From: Aquirhabdus sp.
Lineage (GTDB): Bacteria; Pseudomonadota; Gammaproteobacteria; Pseudomonadales; Moraxellaceae
Direction of reading: 5' to 3'
Assembly (NCBI GenBank): GCA_030150135.1
Contig: JASLGO010000116.1
Location: 1-14,630, forward strand
DNA: 14,630 bases
The notes below the pieces were generated by a model. That model did not search any database. It worked only from the letters and a program-made list of their open reading frames with translations, and had not been told where the DNA came from. The translations under genes were made by a program, and so were the position numbers. How positions within the stretch are numbered: position 1 is the stretch's first letter; each line of letters begins with the position of its first letter. Positions 1 to 7,431 of this stretch are shown here, piece by piece.

Positions 1-714
1 CGTATCACTCAAGCCGCTCGACAATGTTGATACAACTGAATTGGTTGCACTCAAGCCACTTGATACCGAGGACACTGAGCTAGCTACAGCACTAATACCG
101 CTGGATATCGACGAAACAGTTGAGTTCGTATCACTCAAGCCGCTCGACAATGTTGATACAACTGAATTGGTTGTACTCAAGCCACTTGATACCGAGGACA
201 CTGAGCTCGCTACGGCACTGATACCGCTGGATATCGATGAAACTGTTGAGTTCGTTGTACTCAAGCCACTCGACACATTACTTAAATTTGAACTAACTGC
301 TGAGAGTGAAACATTCGTACCACTTAAACCACTCGATAATGTTGACACTACTGAATTGGTATTACTTAAACCACTTGATAACGTCGATACAACTGAGTTT
401 GTTGTACTCAAACCACTGGACACATTACTCAAATTTGAACTAACTGCTGAAAGAGAGACATTCGTATCGCTTAAACCACTTGATACCGAGGACACTGAGC
501 TCGCTACGGCACTAATACCGCTGGATATCGATGAAACTGTTGAATTGGTGTCACTCAAGCCACTTGATAACGTTGAGACCACTGAATTCGTGGTACTCAA
601 ACCACTCGACACATTACTTAAATTTGAACTAACCGCTGACAGTGAGACATTTGTATCGCTCAAACCGCTACTAATACTCGAAACAACTGAGTTCGTGTTG
701 CTCAAGCCGCTTGA
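1..714 (-). repeat. Modular coiled-coil repeat array in the adhesin stalk
   Basis: Residues 246-483 are a chain of modules that all begin SSGLSxTN. Module A has 14 residues (SSGLSTTNSVVSTL). Module B has 21 (SSGLSxTNVSLSAV, then SSNLSNV). Module C has 28 (SSGLSxTNSTVSSI, then SSGISAV and ASSVSSV). Reading from the N-terminus the order is A-B-A-C-B-A-A-B-C-A-C-A, then the start of another module. All lengths are multiples of seven, so the heptad register is kept whatever the order. At DNA level the C-A pair gives a tandem 126-bp period (22-147 and 148-273), which continues past the edge. Third-position differences between copies show that the array is not a simple recent duplication throughout. 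Confidence 0.9.
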
Positions 715-1449
715 AATACTGCTAAGACCACTAGAAATACTACTTAAACTACTCAAACTAGTACTTAAACTACTAATGCTACTACCAACATTAACGCCAT
801 CCAAAAATAGAGAGCCATTCACATATGCATCGCCACCAATCGAAAGATTCGTTGGGTCTGCACCTGATGCACCACCTGCGGCTGTAGGGTTATAAAATAA
901 GATACGGTTCGTTTGAGTTGCTGCATCAGTAGTTGAACAACCTGGGCTGTTGGAAGACAAAATTAGACTACTCAATGCAGCAGTATTAACCAAGCCTGAT
1001 CCAGCAGGAACACTAGTAATGTTTGAAGTAATATTCCCGAGATTAGTTAGATTCAGTCCAAGCAAACCAAGCACATTTATAAGACCTAAATCAGTATTAA
1101 TACCCGTTAGTGCATTTGTTATGGGAGTGATGGGAGATGTCAAACCCGTAGTAGCCAAAGTAGAGTCAGTTGACCTAAGACACGTACTATCAGTACCATC
1201 ATTAATATAAATTCCACCATCCGCATATGCCGTACTAACAAATGCACCACTGACACTGATTACCAATATTGCTGCGGATAAAATATTTCGACTAAATAAA
1301 GAGCCATCTTTTTTTTCTTTTTCCTTTGAGGTGATTTCATGATTTATTGTCACCTGAGAATGGCTTTTTCCCTGTGATTTAGCAATTTCAGATACTGCGA
1401 TCCACGTATTCTGAGCTTTGCTCCAGATCACACGATATATTTTATTCAT
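1..1449 (-). CDS. Trimeric autotransporter adhesin (type Vc), N-terminal part; gene continues beyond the left edge
   Basis: The frame is open from the ATG at 1449 to the window edge: 483 codons with no stop. Residues 1-25 (MNKIYRVIWSKAQNTWIAVS and on) are a classical extended signal peptide region of type V secretion. A hydrophobic core at about 56-74 follows, with likely cleavage after AYA at residue 76. Residues 77-222 form a domain I do not recognise, rich in Leu, Asn, Thr and Gly, with Cys90 and Cys171; no YadA-head repeats are visible. From about 225 onward the chain is Ser-rich with hydrophobic residues at positions 4 and 7 of each heptad, a trimeric coiled-coil stalk. The C-terminal membrane anchor is outside the window. 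An SD (GGAG) lies 8 nt before the ATG. Family members trimerise in the outer membrane and bind host matrix or surfaces; this protein's ligand is unknown. An Ata-like adhesin is possible, but without the C-terminus I give no symbol. Confidence 0.9.
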   Translation of the reverse strand, partial: MNKIYRVIWSKAQNTWIAVSEIAKSQGKSHSQVTINHEITSKEKEKKDGSLFSRNILSAAILVISVSGAFVSTAYADGGIYINDGTDSTCLRSTDSTLATTGLTSPITPITNALTGINTDLGLINVLGLLGLNLTNLGNITSNITSVPAGSGLVNTAALSSLILSSNSPGCSTTDAATQTNRILFYNPTAAGGASGADPTNLSIGGDAYVNGSLFLDGVNVGSSISSLSTSLSSLSSISSGLSSISSGLSNTNSVVSSISSGLSDTNVSLSAVSSNLSNVSSGLSTTNSVVSTLSSGLSDTNSTVSSISSGISAVASSVSSVSSGLSDTNVSLSAVSSNLSNVSSGLSTTNSVVSTLSSGLSNTNSVVSTLSSGLSGTNVSLSAVSSNLSNVSSGLSTTNSTVSSISSGISAVASSVSSVSSGLSTTNSVVSTLSSGLSDTNSTVSSISSGISAVASSVSSVSSGLSATNSVVSTLSSGLSDT

Positions 1450-1583
1450 TTGCGCATCTCCAAAAACATTTTATTTTATATTCAGTGTCTTAACGGAAAA
1501 ACGACCCCCTACAGTCACAAAAGACCATATCAATAGGGCTAATGAAAACCTAAATTTTTCAGAGAGCGAAGACGTAAAAACCT

Positions 1584-1603
1584 AGACTATTAGAAAATAG
1601 TCT
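1584..1603 (-). promoter_or_regulatory. Hairpin with T-run in the presumed adhesin leader
   Basis: A perfect 8-bp stem (AGACTATT / AATAGTCT) closes a 4-nt loop. Read on the minus strand it is followed by AGG and five T, so it resembles a weak intrinsic terminator. It lies about 135 nt before the adhesin start codon, where it could act as an attenuator or protect the transcript. The stem is AT-rich and the T-run is short, so the role is unproven. Confidence 0.35.
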
Positions 1604-1822
1604 CTCGAATGTAATTGTGTTAAAAATTTCATTTCAAGTGGCACTCCACGCTCGTCTGCGTATTACCTATTCTTTTCTCTACTTATTCGCTTTACTTTCT
1701 CTGTGGTTTTAAAACCTTATCTATTTCTCATGCTCAGCCAAATAGCTTTCCCACACTAAAAAGCCGAACTGCGCCTTTCTAATCATCACGACTACCGAAA
1801 AACAAAACTAATAGCTGCGACC

Positions 1823-1850
1823 GTTTGATCAAACCACTTTTTATATAGCA
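1823..1850 (-). promoter_or_regulatory. Possible extended -10 promoter with an operator-like palindrome
   Basis: On the minus strand, TGCTATATA (1850-1842) fits an extended -10 element; a -35 box is not clear. A perfect 12-bp palindrome, GTTTGATCAAAC (1834-1823), begins at the expected start of transcription, a position typical of a repressor operator. If real, the adhesin mRNA would have a 5' untranslated region of about 385 nt. This rests on sequence pattern alone. Confidence 0.3.
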
Positions 1851-2170
1851 ATGCAAATTCATTTTTTCACATAAAATTAAAATTAATCCATCATTTACAT
1901 CATAAAAAAATGATCAGAATTTAGATTAATAAAAAAGCAATACCAAAATAATAACGGGGATATTGAATAGCGTTATATTTATGTATATAAAAATAATTTT
2001 ACTGTTAGAAATATCAGGTTGCTTTTTTAAATATAAAAAAAACAAGATTGCTATCAATTCACTCTTTTTCTTTTTAAAAAAATTTTTCAGACAAACGGTA
2101 ACGGAAAGAAAAACTCTAATTAGAACTTGTGGGACATTTCGTCTTTACAGTGAAAAGTAGTGAAATTGGA

Positions 2171-2209
2171 TTTAAAAAAAACGCTAAGTTGTTGAACCTA
2201 GCGTTTTTA
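2171..2209 (-). terminator. Intrinsic terminator after gspG
   Basis: The stem AACGCTA (2180-2186) pairs with TAGCGTT (2199-2205). After one mismatch, three more pairs close a 4-nt loop. Read on the minus strand the stem runs into a stretch of T, about 40 nt after the gspG stop. It ends the gspF-gspG transcript and separates it from the adhesin gene. Confidence 0.8.
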
Positions 2210-2245
2210 GCTTTTCTATCCATTTAGCAAAATGACGTTAAGAAT

Positions 2246-2692
2246 TTACTGCTGTAAGTAAATATCTGCAGCATCATCATCACCACCTTCTTTACCGTCT
2301 GAACCAAATGAATACAGATCATAAGGCTTACCACTGCTACCAGGAGCAATGTATTGTAGATCGTTACCCCATCCATCTTTCGGCATCCCGCCTTTAATAT
2401 ATCCACCATTCGGCCATGTTTTTGCATCAGCTGGCTTATGGATTAAGGCATCAAGACCTTCTTGGGTAGTCGGATAGCGCGCATTATCTAATTTGAATAA
2501 ATCAAGAGCGCTCGCTGTCGTTGCCAGTACTTGCTTGGTCGTACCCACTCGAGCTTTATCACTTTGACCAATCACATTCGGTACAATCAGTGCGGCAAGA
2601 ATACCCAGAATTACGATCACAACCATCACTTCGATCAAGGTAAAACCTGTCTGACGTGAATTTGATAACTTCTGATGCTTATAAAAATCCAT
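2246..2692 (-). CDS. gspG: Type II secretion system major pseudopilin GspG
   Basis: GspG is the main subunit of the periplasmic pseudopilus that pushes folded proteins through the outer-membrane secretin. The 148-residue chain has a prepilin leader ending in Gly16 and followed by FTLIEV, with the conserved Glu at position 5 of the mature protein. This is the recognition site of the prepilin peptidase, which cuts and N-methylates it. The hydrophobic helix runs over residues 17-40. The C-terminal part holds the family's DGWGNDLQY and DLYSFGSDG segments and an acidic GGDDDAADI end that matches the calcium-binding loop of known GspG proteins. Length is normal. It lies 62 bp behind gspF and is probably co-transcribed with it. 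The SD is weak: AGGG about 13 nt upstream of the ATG. Confidence 0.96.
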   Translation of the reverse strand: MDFYKHQKLSNSRQTGFTLIEVMVVIVILGILAALIVPNVIGQSDKARVGTTKQVLATTASALDLFKLDNARYPTTQEGLDALIHKPADAKTWPNGGYIKGGMPKDGWGNDLQYIAPGSSGKPYDLYSFGSDGKEGGDDDAADIYLQQ

Positions 2693-2754
2693 ATTGATTT
2701 AAAACCCTATATTTGATTCAAAAATTCGATAAAGCGATTCAAACATATCTGATG

Positions 2755-3966
2755 CTATTTAACCAGATTGTTCATGTTGACGATTGGCAACATCACTGCC
2801 ATCACAATCATTAAGACAATACCCGCCATAAAAATCAGCATAAGCGGCTCAAGTAACGACAATAACGTCGCAATTAAAGTACTTACTTCTCTATCCTGCA
2901 TCGTGGCTGCACGTGCCAGCATATTTTCCATCTCACCAGACGTTTCACCACTACGAATCATCTGCACCATCATTGGAGGAAAATACCCCGAACGCTCTAA
3001 TTGTGTTGCTAAAGCACCACCTTCTGTGACCTTCTCTGCTGCTAATAAAATAGCATCACGAATTAACCAATTACTTGATACGGCCGCACCAATATGCAAT
3101 CCATCGACTAAAGGCACACCTGACTGAGCCAAAATGGATAAAGTACTTGCAAAACGGGCTGAATTAATTCCACGGCTTAATTTGCCAAATAAAGGTAAAC
3201 GTAAAACAAATCGATCCAGCGCATAACGCCCCGTTTCTGTACGGATAAAACGCATGAACAGAAAACCACCGCCAATCATCGCAGTCAACATAAACGGCCA
3301 TGTCAATTTCACGAAACTACTTGCACCCATCAGCATTCGCGTCAATAAAGGCAAAGCTTGATCTGTATGGTCAAATACCTTAACAATATCAGGTACAACA
3401 AACGTCATAAGCCCCATGACGATCCCAAAGGACATAATCAATAATAAAATTGGGTAAATCAATGCGCCCTGAATTTTCTTTTGCATCGCAAAACGATTTT
3501 CAGTGTAGTCAGCAAGCTGATTAAGGATCAAATCCAAATGTCCTGACTTCTCTCCTGCGGCAATCGTTGCAATATAAAGCGGTGGAAAATTACCTGACAT
3601 GCGTAATGATTGTGCTAGCGAATGACCTTCCATCACTTTAGAACGCACCGACAGAATCAGACTCTGTACATGAGGCTTATCACCCTGCCTTGCAACTGCG
3701 CGCAACGTTTCCTCTAAAGGAATACCTGCTGCAACCAACACCGAGAGTTGTCTGGTCAGTAAGGCAAGATCATAGGCATTGAGACCACGTTGAAACCACT
3801 TCTTCCCCATTCCAGAAGTCTGAGTTTCCTCAACTGGCTCAACTTGAACAGGCATCCATGTTTTATCACGCAGCTGTTGGCGAATCTGCCTCGCTGAGTC
3901 GCCCTCCAGCACACCTTTATGTTGTTTGCCTGCGGCATCTATGGCTGTAAATTGATAAGCAGGCAT
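2755..3966 (-). CDS. gspF: Type II secretion system inner-membrane platform protein GspF
   Basis: GspF is the polytopic inner-membrane core of the type II secretion assembly platform and contacts the GspE ATPase. The 403 residues have the family layout. There is a short N-terminal domain (YQFTAIDAAGKQHKG, 4-18) and two cytoplasmic T2SSF domains, each ending in the same motif (AAGEKSGHLDLIL, 136-148; RSGETSGEMENML, 338-350). Membrane segments lie at about 170-191, 222-240 and 370-396. Length is typical. ATG at 3966 has an AGGT about 6 nt upstream; a second ATG at 3971 is out of frame. gspG follows 62 bp downstream. No other secretion genes are near, in keeping with the dispersed type II genes reported for Acinetobacter. 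A type IV pilus PilC assignment is less likely because gspG is adjacent. Confidence 0.95.
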   Translation of the reverse strand: MPAYQFTAIDAAGKQHKGVLEGDSARQIRQQLRDKTWMPVQVEPVEETQTSGMGKKWFQRGLNAYDLALLTRQLSVLVAAGIPLEETLRAVARQGDKPHVQSLILSVRSKVMEGHSLAQSLRMSGNFPPLYIATIAAGEKSGHLDLILNQLADYTENRFAMQKKIQGALIYPILLLIMSFGIVMGLMTFVVPDIVKVFDHTDQALPLLTRMLMGASSFVKLTWPFMLTAMIGGGFLFMRFIRTETGRYALDRFVLRLPLFGKLSRGINSARFASTLSILAQSGVPLVDGLHIGAAVSSNWLIRDAILLAAEKVTEGGALATQLERSGYFPPMMVQMIRSGETSGEMENMLARAATMQDREVSTLIATLLSLLEPLMLIFMAGIVLMIVMAVMLPIVNMNNLVK

Positions 3967-4144
3967 TCCATTGACCTAAATTAAAAATAATAAAAAACTA
4001 AAGCACTTTAAATGAAATAAACAGTAAACAATATCTATCGCAAACTTCGCCTAATTGTAGCGCTGAATACCGCATCAAATCATGACAAAAGTGTACTGAT
4101 AACACAAACTATCCAACAACTTAAATTCAGCAATAAATCTGCAA

Positions 4145-4774
4145 CTACGCACCAACCAAATGAGCAGAGCTCTCAAGTTGACGAACCAGTAATCCAAGTC
4201 GTTTACCCTGTGCTACACATAATGCTTTTTCATCAGCACTCATGGGCTGATCATGCTCAGTACCACTGACATGAGATGCCCCATAAGGTGTTCCACCACG
4301 CTGAGTTCTCGACAACGCGACTTCAGAATATGGAATTCCCAATAACAACATCCCATGATGCAATAAAGGAATCATCATCGTTAATAATGTGCTTTCCTGA
4401 CCGCCATGCATCGACCCAGATGCGGTAAACACACATGCTGGCTTACCCTGCAGGCTACCTGCCAACCAAATCGTTGCCGTCTGATCCCAAAAATATTTCA
4501 TGGGTGATGCCATGTTACCAAAACGAGTCGGACTACCCAGCGCAAGTCCTGCACAATCTTGCAAATCATCTGCTGTTGCGTACAACTCACCTTCCAGTGG
4601 AATACTCGGTGCAATTGCAGTGGTTACACTTGCCACCTCAGGAACAGTTCTAATTCTCGCCTTCACGCCTGCCTGTTCAATTCCTGCAGCGATTGATCGC
4701 GCCATTTGACGAGTCGTTCCATATTTGCTGTAGTACAGCACAAGGACATAAGGTTCATGATTTACAACGGTCAC
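4145..4774 (-). CDS. wrbA: WrbA-type NAD(P)H:quinone oxidoreductase (flavodoxin-like)
   Basis: WrbA proteins bind FMN and reduce quinones by two electrons from NAD(P)H, protecting against semiquinone radicals. The 209 residues begin with a flavodoxin strand and an FMN-phosphate loop (YYSKYGTTRQMA, 14-25). The family's GSPTRFGNMASPMKYFWDQT stretch follows at 80-99, then TASGSMHGGQEST (117-129) and the segment with RGGTPYGASH (159-168). Length suits WrbA. The start is GTG at 4774: an in-frame TAA only 6 nt before it rules out a longer version, and no other start precedes the FMN loop. The SD is poor. It reads in the same direction as gspF across 178 bp with no clear terminator, so read-through is possible; the functions are unrelated. 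Confidence 0.9.
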   Translation of the reverse strand: MTVVNHEPYVLVLYYSKYGTTRQMARSIAAGIEQAGVKARIRTVPEVASVTTAIAPSIPLEGELYATADDLQDCAGLALGSPTRFGNMASPMKYFWDQTATIWLAGSLQGKPACVFTASGSMHGGQESTLLTMMIPLLHHGMLLLGIPYSEVALSRTQRGGTPYGASHVSGTEHDQPMSADEKALCVAQGKRLGLLVRQLESSAHLVGA

Positions 4775-4977
4775 TATTTATACTGCTCTATCAATTTTTA
4801 ATTTACGCATTATACACAAGCAGGCACGTCAACTGCCCTAACTCAACGTTTATACAAACTATCACATTACTTATGTAATATCATGATGAATAGTCACAGA
4901 TTGTTTTCAGATATACTGGAAGTTGTTCGTAAATCATTTTGACGCACCTTTATTTAATATTTGGCATTGATACACCT

Positions 4978-6249
4978 ATGGACAGCTACTTAAAGAAACT
5001 ACCGTTTTTTCACCGTGAATGGTTTCAATTCTTAGTATTTCTCATCACCCGATTCGAGAAAAACTATTGTAGAGAGCGATCTGCAGCATTGACCTATACG
5101 ACCATGCTGTCCATCATTCCGATGCTGACTGTTTTTTTAGTCGTATTATCCACGATTCCTGCACTCGCGCCAGCACGCGTGAAAGTCCAAGAAACCTTAT
5201 ATAGCTACTTATTACCAGAATCCAGTTCAACTGTAACTCAATATCTCAATGACTTTGCCGAAAAATCTACAAACTTAACCATTATTGGAATCATTTTTTT
5301 ATTTGTTACGTCAATGATGATGCTCTCAAGCATCGAAGATGCTTTTAATAAAATCTGGCACGTCAAAAATTTGCGCGGTGGTGCTATTGGATTTATGCGT
5401 TACTGGATGGTGATTTCACTGGGTCCGTTGTTCTTAGGGATCGCCTTTGCTCTTCCTTCTGCAATTGCATCAATTGAGATTCTAAATAGCAATTTTAGAG
5501 GATATTCAATTGACTGGTCTGTCTGGCTTAAACTAATTTCTGTCGCAACCACACTCATGAGCTTTACATTTATGTATTGGATGATTCCAAATCGTAAAGT
5601 TCCTTTGAAAAATGCCGCCTCTGCTGGGGTAATCGCGGGTGTTTCTTTTGAATTGCTCAAAATCGTTTTTGGCTTTTTCATGAAGCATTTCACCAGCTAT
5701 GAAATCGTCTATGGCGCATTTGCTGCGCTTCCCGTATTTCTATTATGGATCTATCTCTCATGGAATATTGTTTTATTGGGCGTTGAGATCAGCTATGCAC
5801 TCACGATGTTTAGGCACTCTGCGACACCACCGCGCCACCCATTATTATCTTTGATGTACATTTTGCACTTGCTTTACATGCGCCAAAAAGTTGGTCTAAC
5901 CGTCAGTGAAGCAGACATGATGTCATTATTGGGCAAAAAAGAAATCGAAGACTGGCCTGACTTCATCGCACTTCTCAAAGAACAATCCATGGTCAAAAAA
6001 ACAGATAAAGGCGACTACGTTTTATGCCGTAATCTAGATCAAATCGACTTCTGGACATTCTACCAAGGACTGCCATTCCCACTTCCTCGTCGTGAAGATC
6101 TTCACAACTGTAATATCACTACGCGAAGTGGTGATGAATGGAGCAAACAACTTCTTCCTTATCTAAAGGAAGCTGATGTTTATTTAGCAGAACATTTAAC
6201 TATCCCGTTATCTCAACTGCTAGAAAATCAAGAAAAAACAAATCAATAA
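4978..6249 (+). CDS. YihY/BrkB (virulence factor BrkB) family inner-membrane protein with C-terminal extension
   Basis: This polytopic inner-membrane protein was once misnamed ribonuclease BN; its real role is unclear. Numbering from ATG 4978 (423 residues), it shows the family hallmarks RSAALTYTTMLSIIP (34-48) and YEIVYGAFAALPVFLLWIYL (241-260). Hydrophobic segments lie near 43-62, 100-117, 142-165, 186-204, 215-233 and 247-275, consistent with six helices. About 140 residues follow the last helix as a hydrophilic tail, longer than in the short E. coli-type members. The frame stays open back to a TTG at 4939, which would add 13 residues. I prefer the ATG because the family N-terminus begins there, although neither start has a good SD. 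It is transcribed divergently from wrbA. Confidence 0.85.
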   Translation: MDSYLKKLPFFHREWFQFLVFLITRFEKNYCRERSAALTYTTMLSIIPMLTVFLVVLSTIPALAPARVKVQETLYSYLLPESSSTVTQYLNDFAEKSTNLTIIGIIFLFVTSMMMLSSIEDAFNKIWHVKNLRGGAIGFMRYWMVISLGPLFLGIAFALPSAIASIEILNSNFRGYSIDWSVWLKLISVATTLMSFTFMYWMIPNRKVPLKNAASAGVIAGVSFELLKIVFGFFMKHFTSYEIVYGAFAALPVFLLWIYLSWNIVLLGVEISYALTMFRHSATPPRHPLLSLMYILHLLYMRQKVGLTVSEADMMSLLGKKEIEDWPDFIALLKEQSMVKKTDKGDYVLCRNLDQIDFWTFYQGLPFPLPRREDLHNCNITTRSGDEWSKQLLPYLKEADVYLAEHLTIPLSQLLENQEKTNQ

Positions 6250-6261
6250 TCATCAAGCCAT

Positions 6262-6297
6262 AAAAAAAAGACAACCCTTTCGGAGTTGTCTTTTTTA
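6262..6297. terminator. Bidirectional intrinsic terminator
   Basis: The stem AAAAAAGACAAC / GTTGTCTTTTTT closes a 9-nt loop. Both flanks are A- or T-rich, so it works in both directions. It lies between the stops of two convergent genes, the yihY-type gene (plus) and the DUF2846 lipoprotein gene (minus). Confidence 0.88.
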
Positions 6298-6309
6298 TAC
6301 CCAATCATC

Positions 6310-7137
6310 TTACCAAGTGAACGGATTCCACCATCTCACAGGAACACCTAAAGCAACATCCTGTTTTCTTTCCAATCGTGCATTAGGGATCGGTTTCCCT
6401 TCTTGTCCATTAAACGAAGGATAATCTCCTCTTGCTACATCTTGTTGTTCAACGACTGGTTTATCTGGATCATCTACAAAACTATAACCAGGTGTTTTTA
6501 ACGTTGTTGAGCGAATTTCTGGAATTGCATCTTTTTCAGGCAGTTGATTCAGAGGACCTGCATTCAACAAACCAAGCGCTGGATCTGGATGACCATGAGA
6601 ATTTTCCTCATCATAACGCAGATAATAAGTCTTACCCGCTTCAACTTGGAAATCAGCCACCGTGCCTTTTTGGAAATAAATAAATCCTAAAGGACGACTC
6701 ACTCTCATCCGGTATGTACCGGGCTTCATTTCAATCCAGTAATAGCTGTTATTGAGCAAACTCGGAATGCGTACACCATTAATGAAAATACTTGCCGCTA
6801 AGATTTCTCCCTCAGCCCAACGACTTTGCTGACGATAAAAATATACCAAAGCATATTTTTGATCGAGGACAGGTACAGGCTGAAAAAGCTCGCCTTGATC
6901 TTTACGGAATCGATCAACCGCCCAGCTCCCTAAGGAAAACCAATGCGGCGTAAAACGACCCGTATCTACAGGCTGACTCACATCAAAATTTGGAAGTTTA
7001 CGTGGCTCAACAATCGTTGGATCACTTCTTGTACCGCTCTGAAGACCCATAGACGGTAAATGTAAATAGCTGCATCCTGACAGCATCAATATTCCAGTCA
7101 TCGTAACGGTCACTGGAGCAATAAACAAATGACGCAT
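6310..7137 (-). CDS. DUF2846 domain lipoprotein
   Basis: This is a predicted outer-membrane lipoprotein of unknown function. Numbering from ATG 7137 (275 residues), a short signal peptide ends in the lipobox LSGC with Cys22 as the lipidation site. The following Ser does not signal inner-membrane retention. A linker of about 70 residues leads to a DUF2846-like beta domain at about 94-180, with YALVYFYR near its start, then SIFINGVRIPSLLNNSYYWI, KPGTYRMRVSRP and GKTYYLRYDEE. The tail is Pro-rich and hydrophilic. The longest frame starts at ATG 7152, but GAGGG lies 5 nt before the ATG at 7137 and nothing precedes 7152, so the inner start is preferred. The downstream neighbour converges on it, and the OmpA-like gene upstream has its own terminator, so it is probably monocistronic. 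Confidence 0.82.
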   Translation of the reverse strand: MRHLFIAPVTVTMTGILMLSGCSYLHLPSMGLQSGTRSDPTIVEPRKLPNFDVSQPVDTGRFTPHWFSLGSWAVDRFRKDQGELFQPVPVLDQKYALVYFYRQQSRWAEGEILAASIFINGVRIPSLLNNSYYWIEMKPGTYRMRVSRPLGFIYFQKGTVADFQVEAGKTYYLRYDEENSHGHPDPALGLLNAGPLNQLPEKDAIPEIRSTTLKTPGYSFVDDPDKPVVEQQDVARGDYPSFNGQEGKPIPNARLERKQDVALGVPVRWWNPFTW

Positions 7138-7360
7138 AACATCCCTCAGCATTTTAATTTTGTTGTTGGCAATCCATATTCACGACTACATCGCCGCAAT
7201 CAAATGTCAATATCGCCAATCGTAACACTCATCACGAGTTTGACAAACTATTATCATCTGAAAAATGTCCAAAAATACAAATCCGAACATGTCGATATAT
7301 TTATACAAGTCACTTTTCGATGATCACGATTCCAACTTACACATTTTTAAGCACTATAAA

Positions 7361-7394
7361 AGACAAAAAACCGATCGAAATCGGTTTTTTGTCT
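7361..7394 (-). terminator. Intrinsic terminator after the OmpA-like lipoprotein gene
   Basis: A perfect 15-bp stem (7361-7375 with 7380-7394) has a CGAA loop and ends in T-rich sequence on the minus strand. It starts about 38 nt past the stop of the OmpA-like gene and isolates it from the DUF2846 gene. The stem is symmetrical and A/T-flanked, so it may also stop plus-strand transcription. Confidence 0.88.
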
Positions 7395-7431
7395 ACAACA
7401 AAATATCAATATAACCAGTGCGAATAAACGC

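Larger units (their letters stand above)
1450..2170. other. AT-rich intergenic region upstream of the adhesin gene
   Basis: This stretch of about 720 bp separates the adhesin start from the gspG terminator. I see no credible gene. A 65-codon plus-strand frame starting with TTG near 1963 is low-complexity and Lys/Phe/Ile-rich, as expected of AT-rich DNA. The region does hold a palindrome next to a possible promoter (1823-1850) and a hairpin (1584-1603), both plausibly part of an adhesin leader several hundred bases long. Confidence 0.6.

Noticed and set aside
1..714. The 126-bp tandem period as a CRISPR or satellite array
   Set aside because: Repeats are in-frame coding modules of a protein stalk; there are no short conserved repeats with unique spacers.
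41..895. 284-codon plus-strand open frame with LKPLD/ALIPLDIDETVE repeats
   Set aside because: It is exactly antisense to the adhesin stalk. Ser-, Leu- and Gly-rich codons on the minus strand read as a repeat on the other strand. There is no SD, and the minus frame has an extended signal peptide and heptad logic.
950..1210. 86-codon plus-strand frame
   Set aside because: Antisense to the adhesin N-terminal domain, with no RBS and no recognisable protein features.
1963..2160. 65-codon plus-strand frame starting with TTG after a GGGG stretch
   Set aside because: Low-complexity, AT-driven composition with no family resemblance. It ends just before the gspG terminator. A small peptide cannot be excluded but is not supported.
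2768..3127. 119-codon plus-strand frame inside gspF
   Set aside because: Antisense shadow of a strongly supported gene with all expected motifs.
4939..4977. Extended N-terminus of the YihY-type protein from TTG
   Set aside because: The added 13 residues do not look like the family and TTG is a poor start; the only GGAAG is about 16 nt away.
7153..7323. Plus-strand frame upstream of the DUF2846 lipoprotein gene as a possible small gene
   Set aside because: It overlaps the lipoprotein gene start on the other strand, has no SD, and the protein shows no features.
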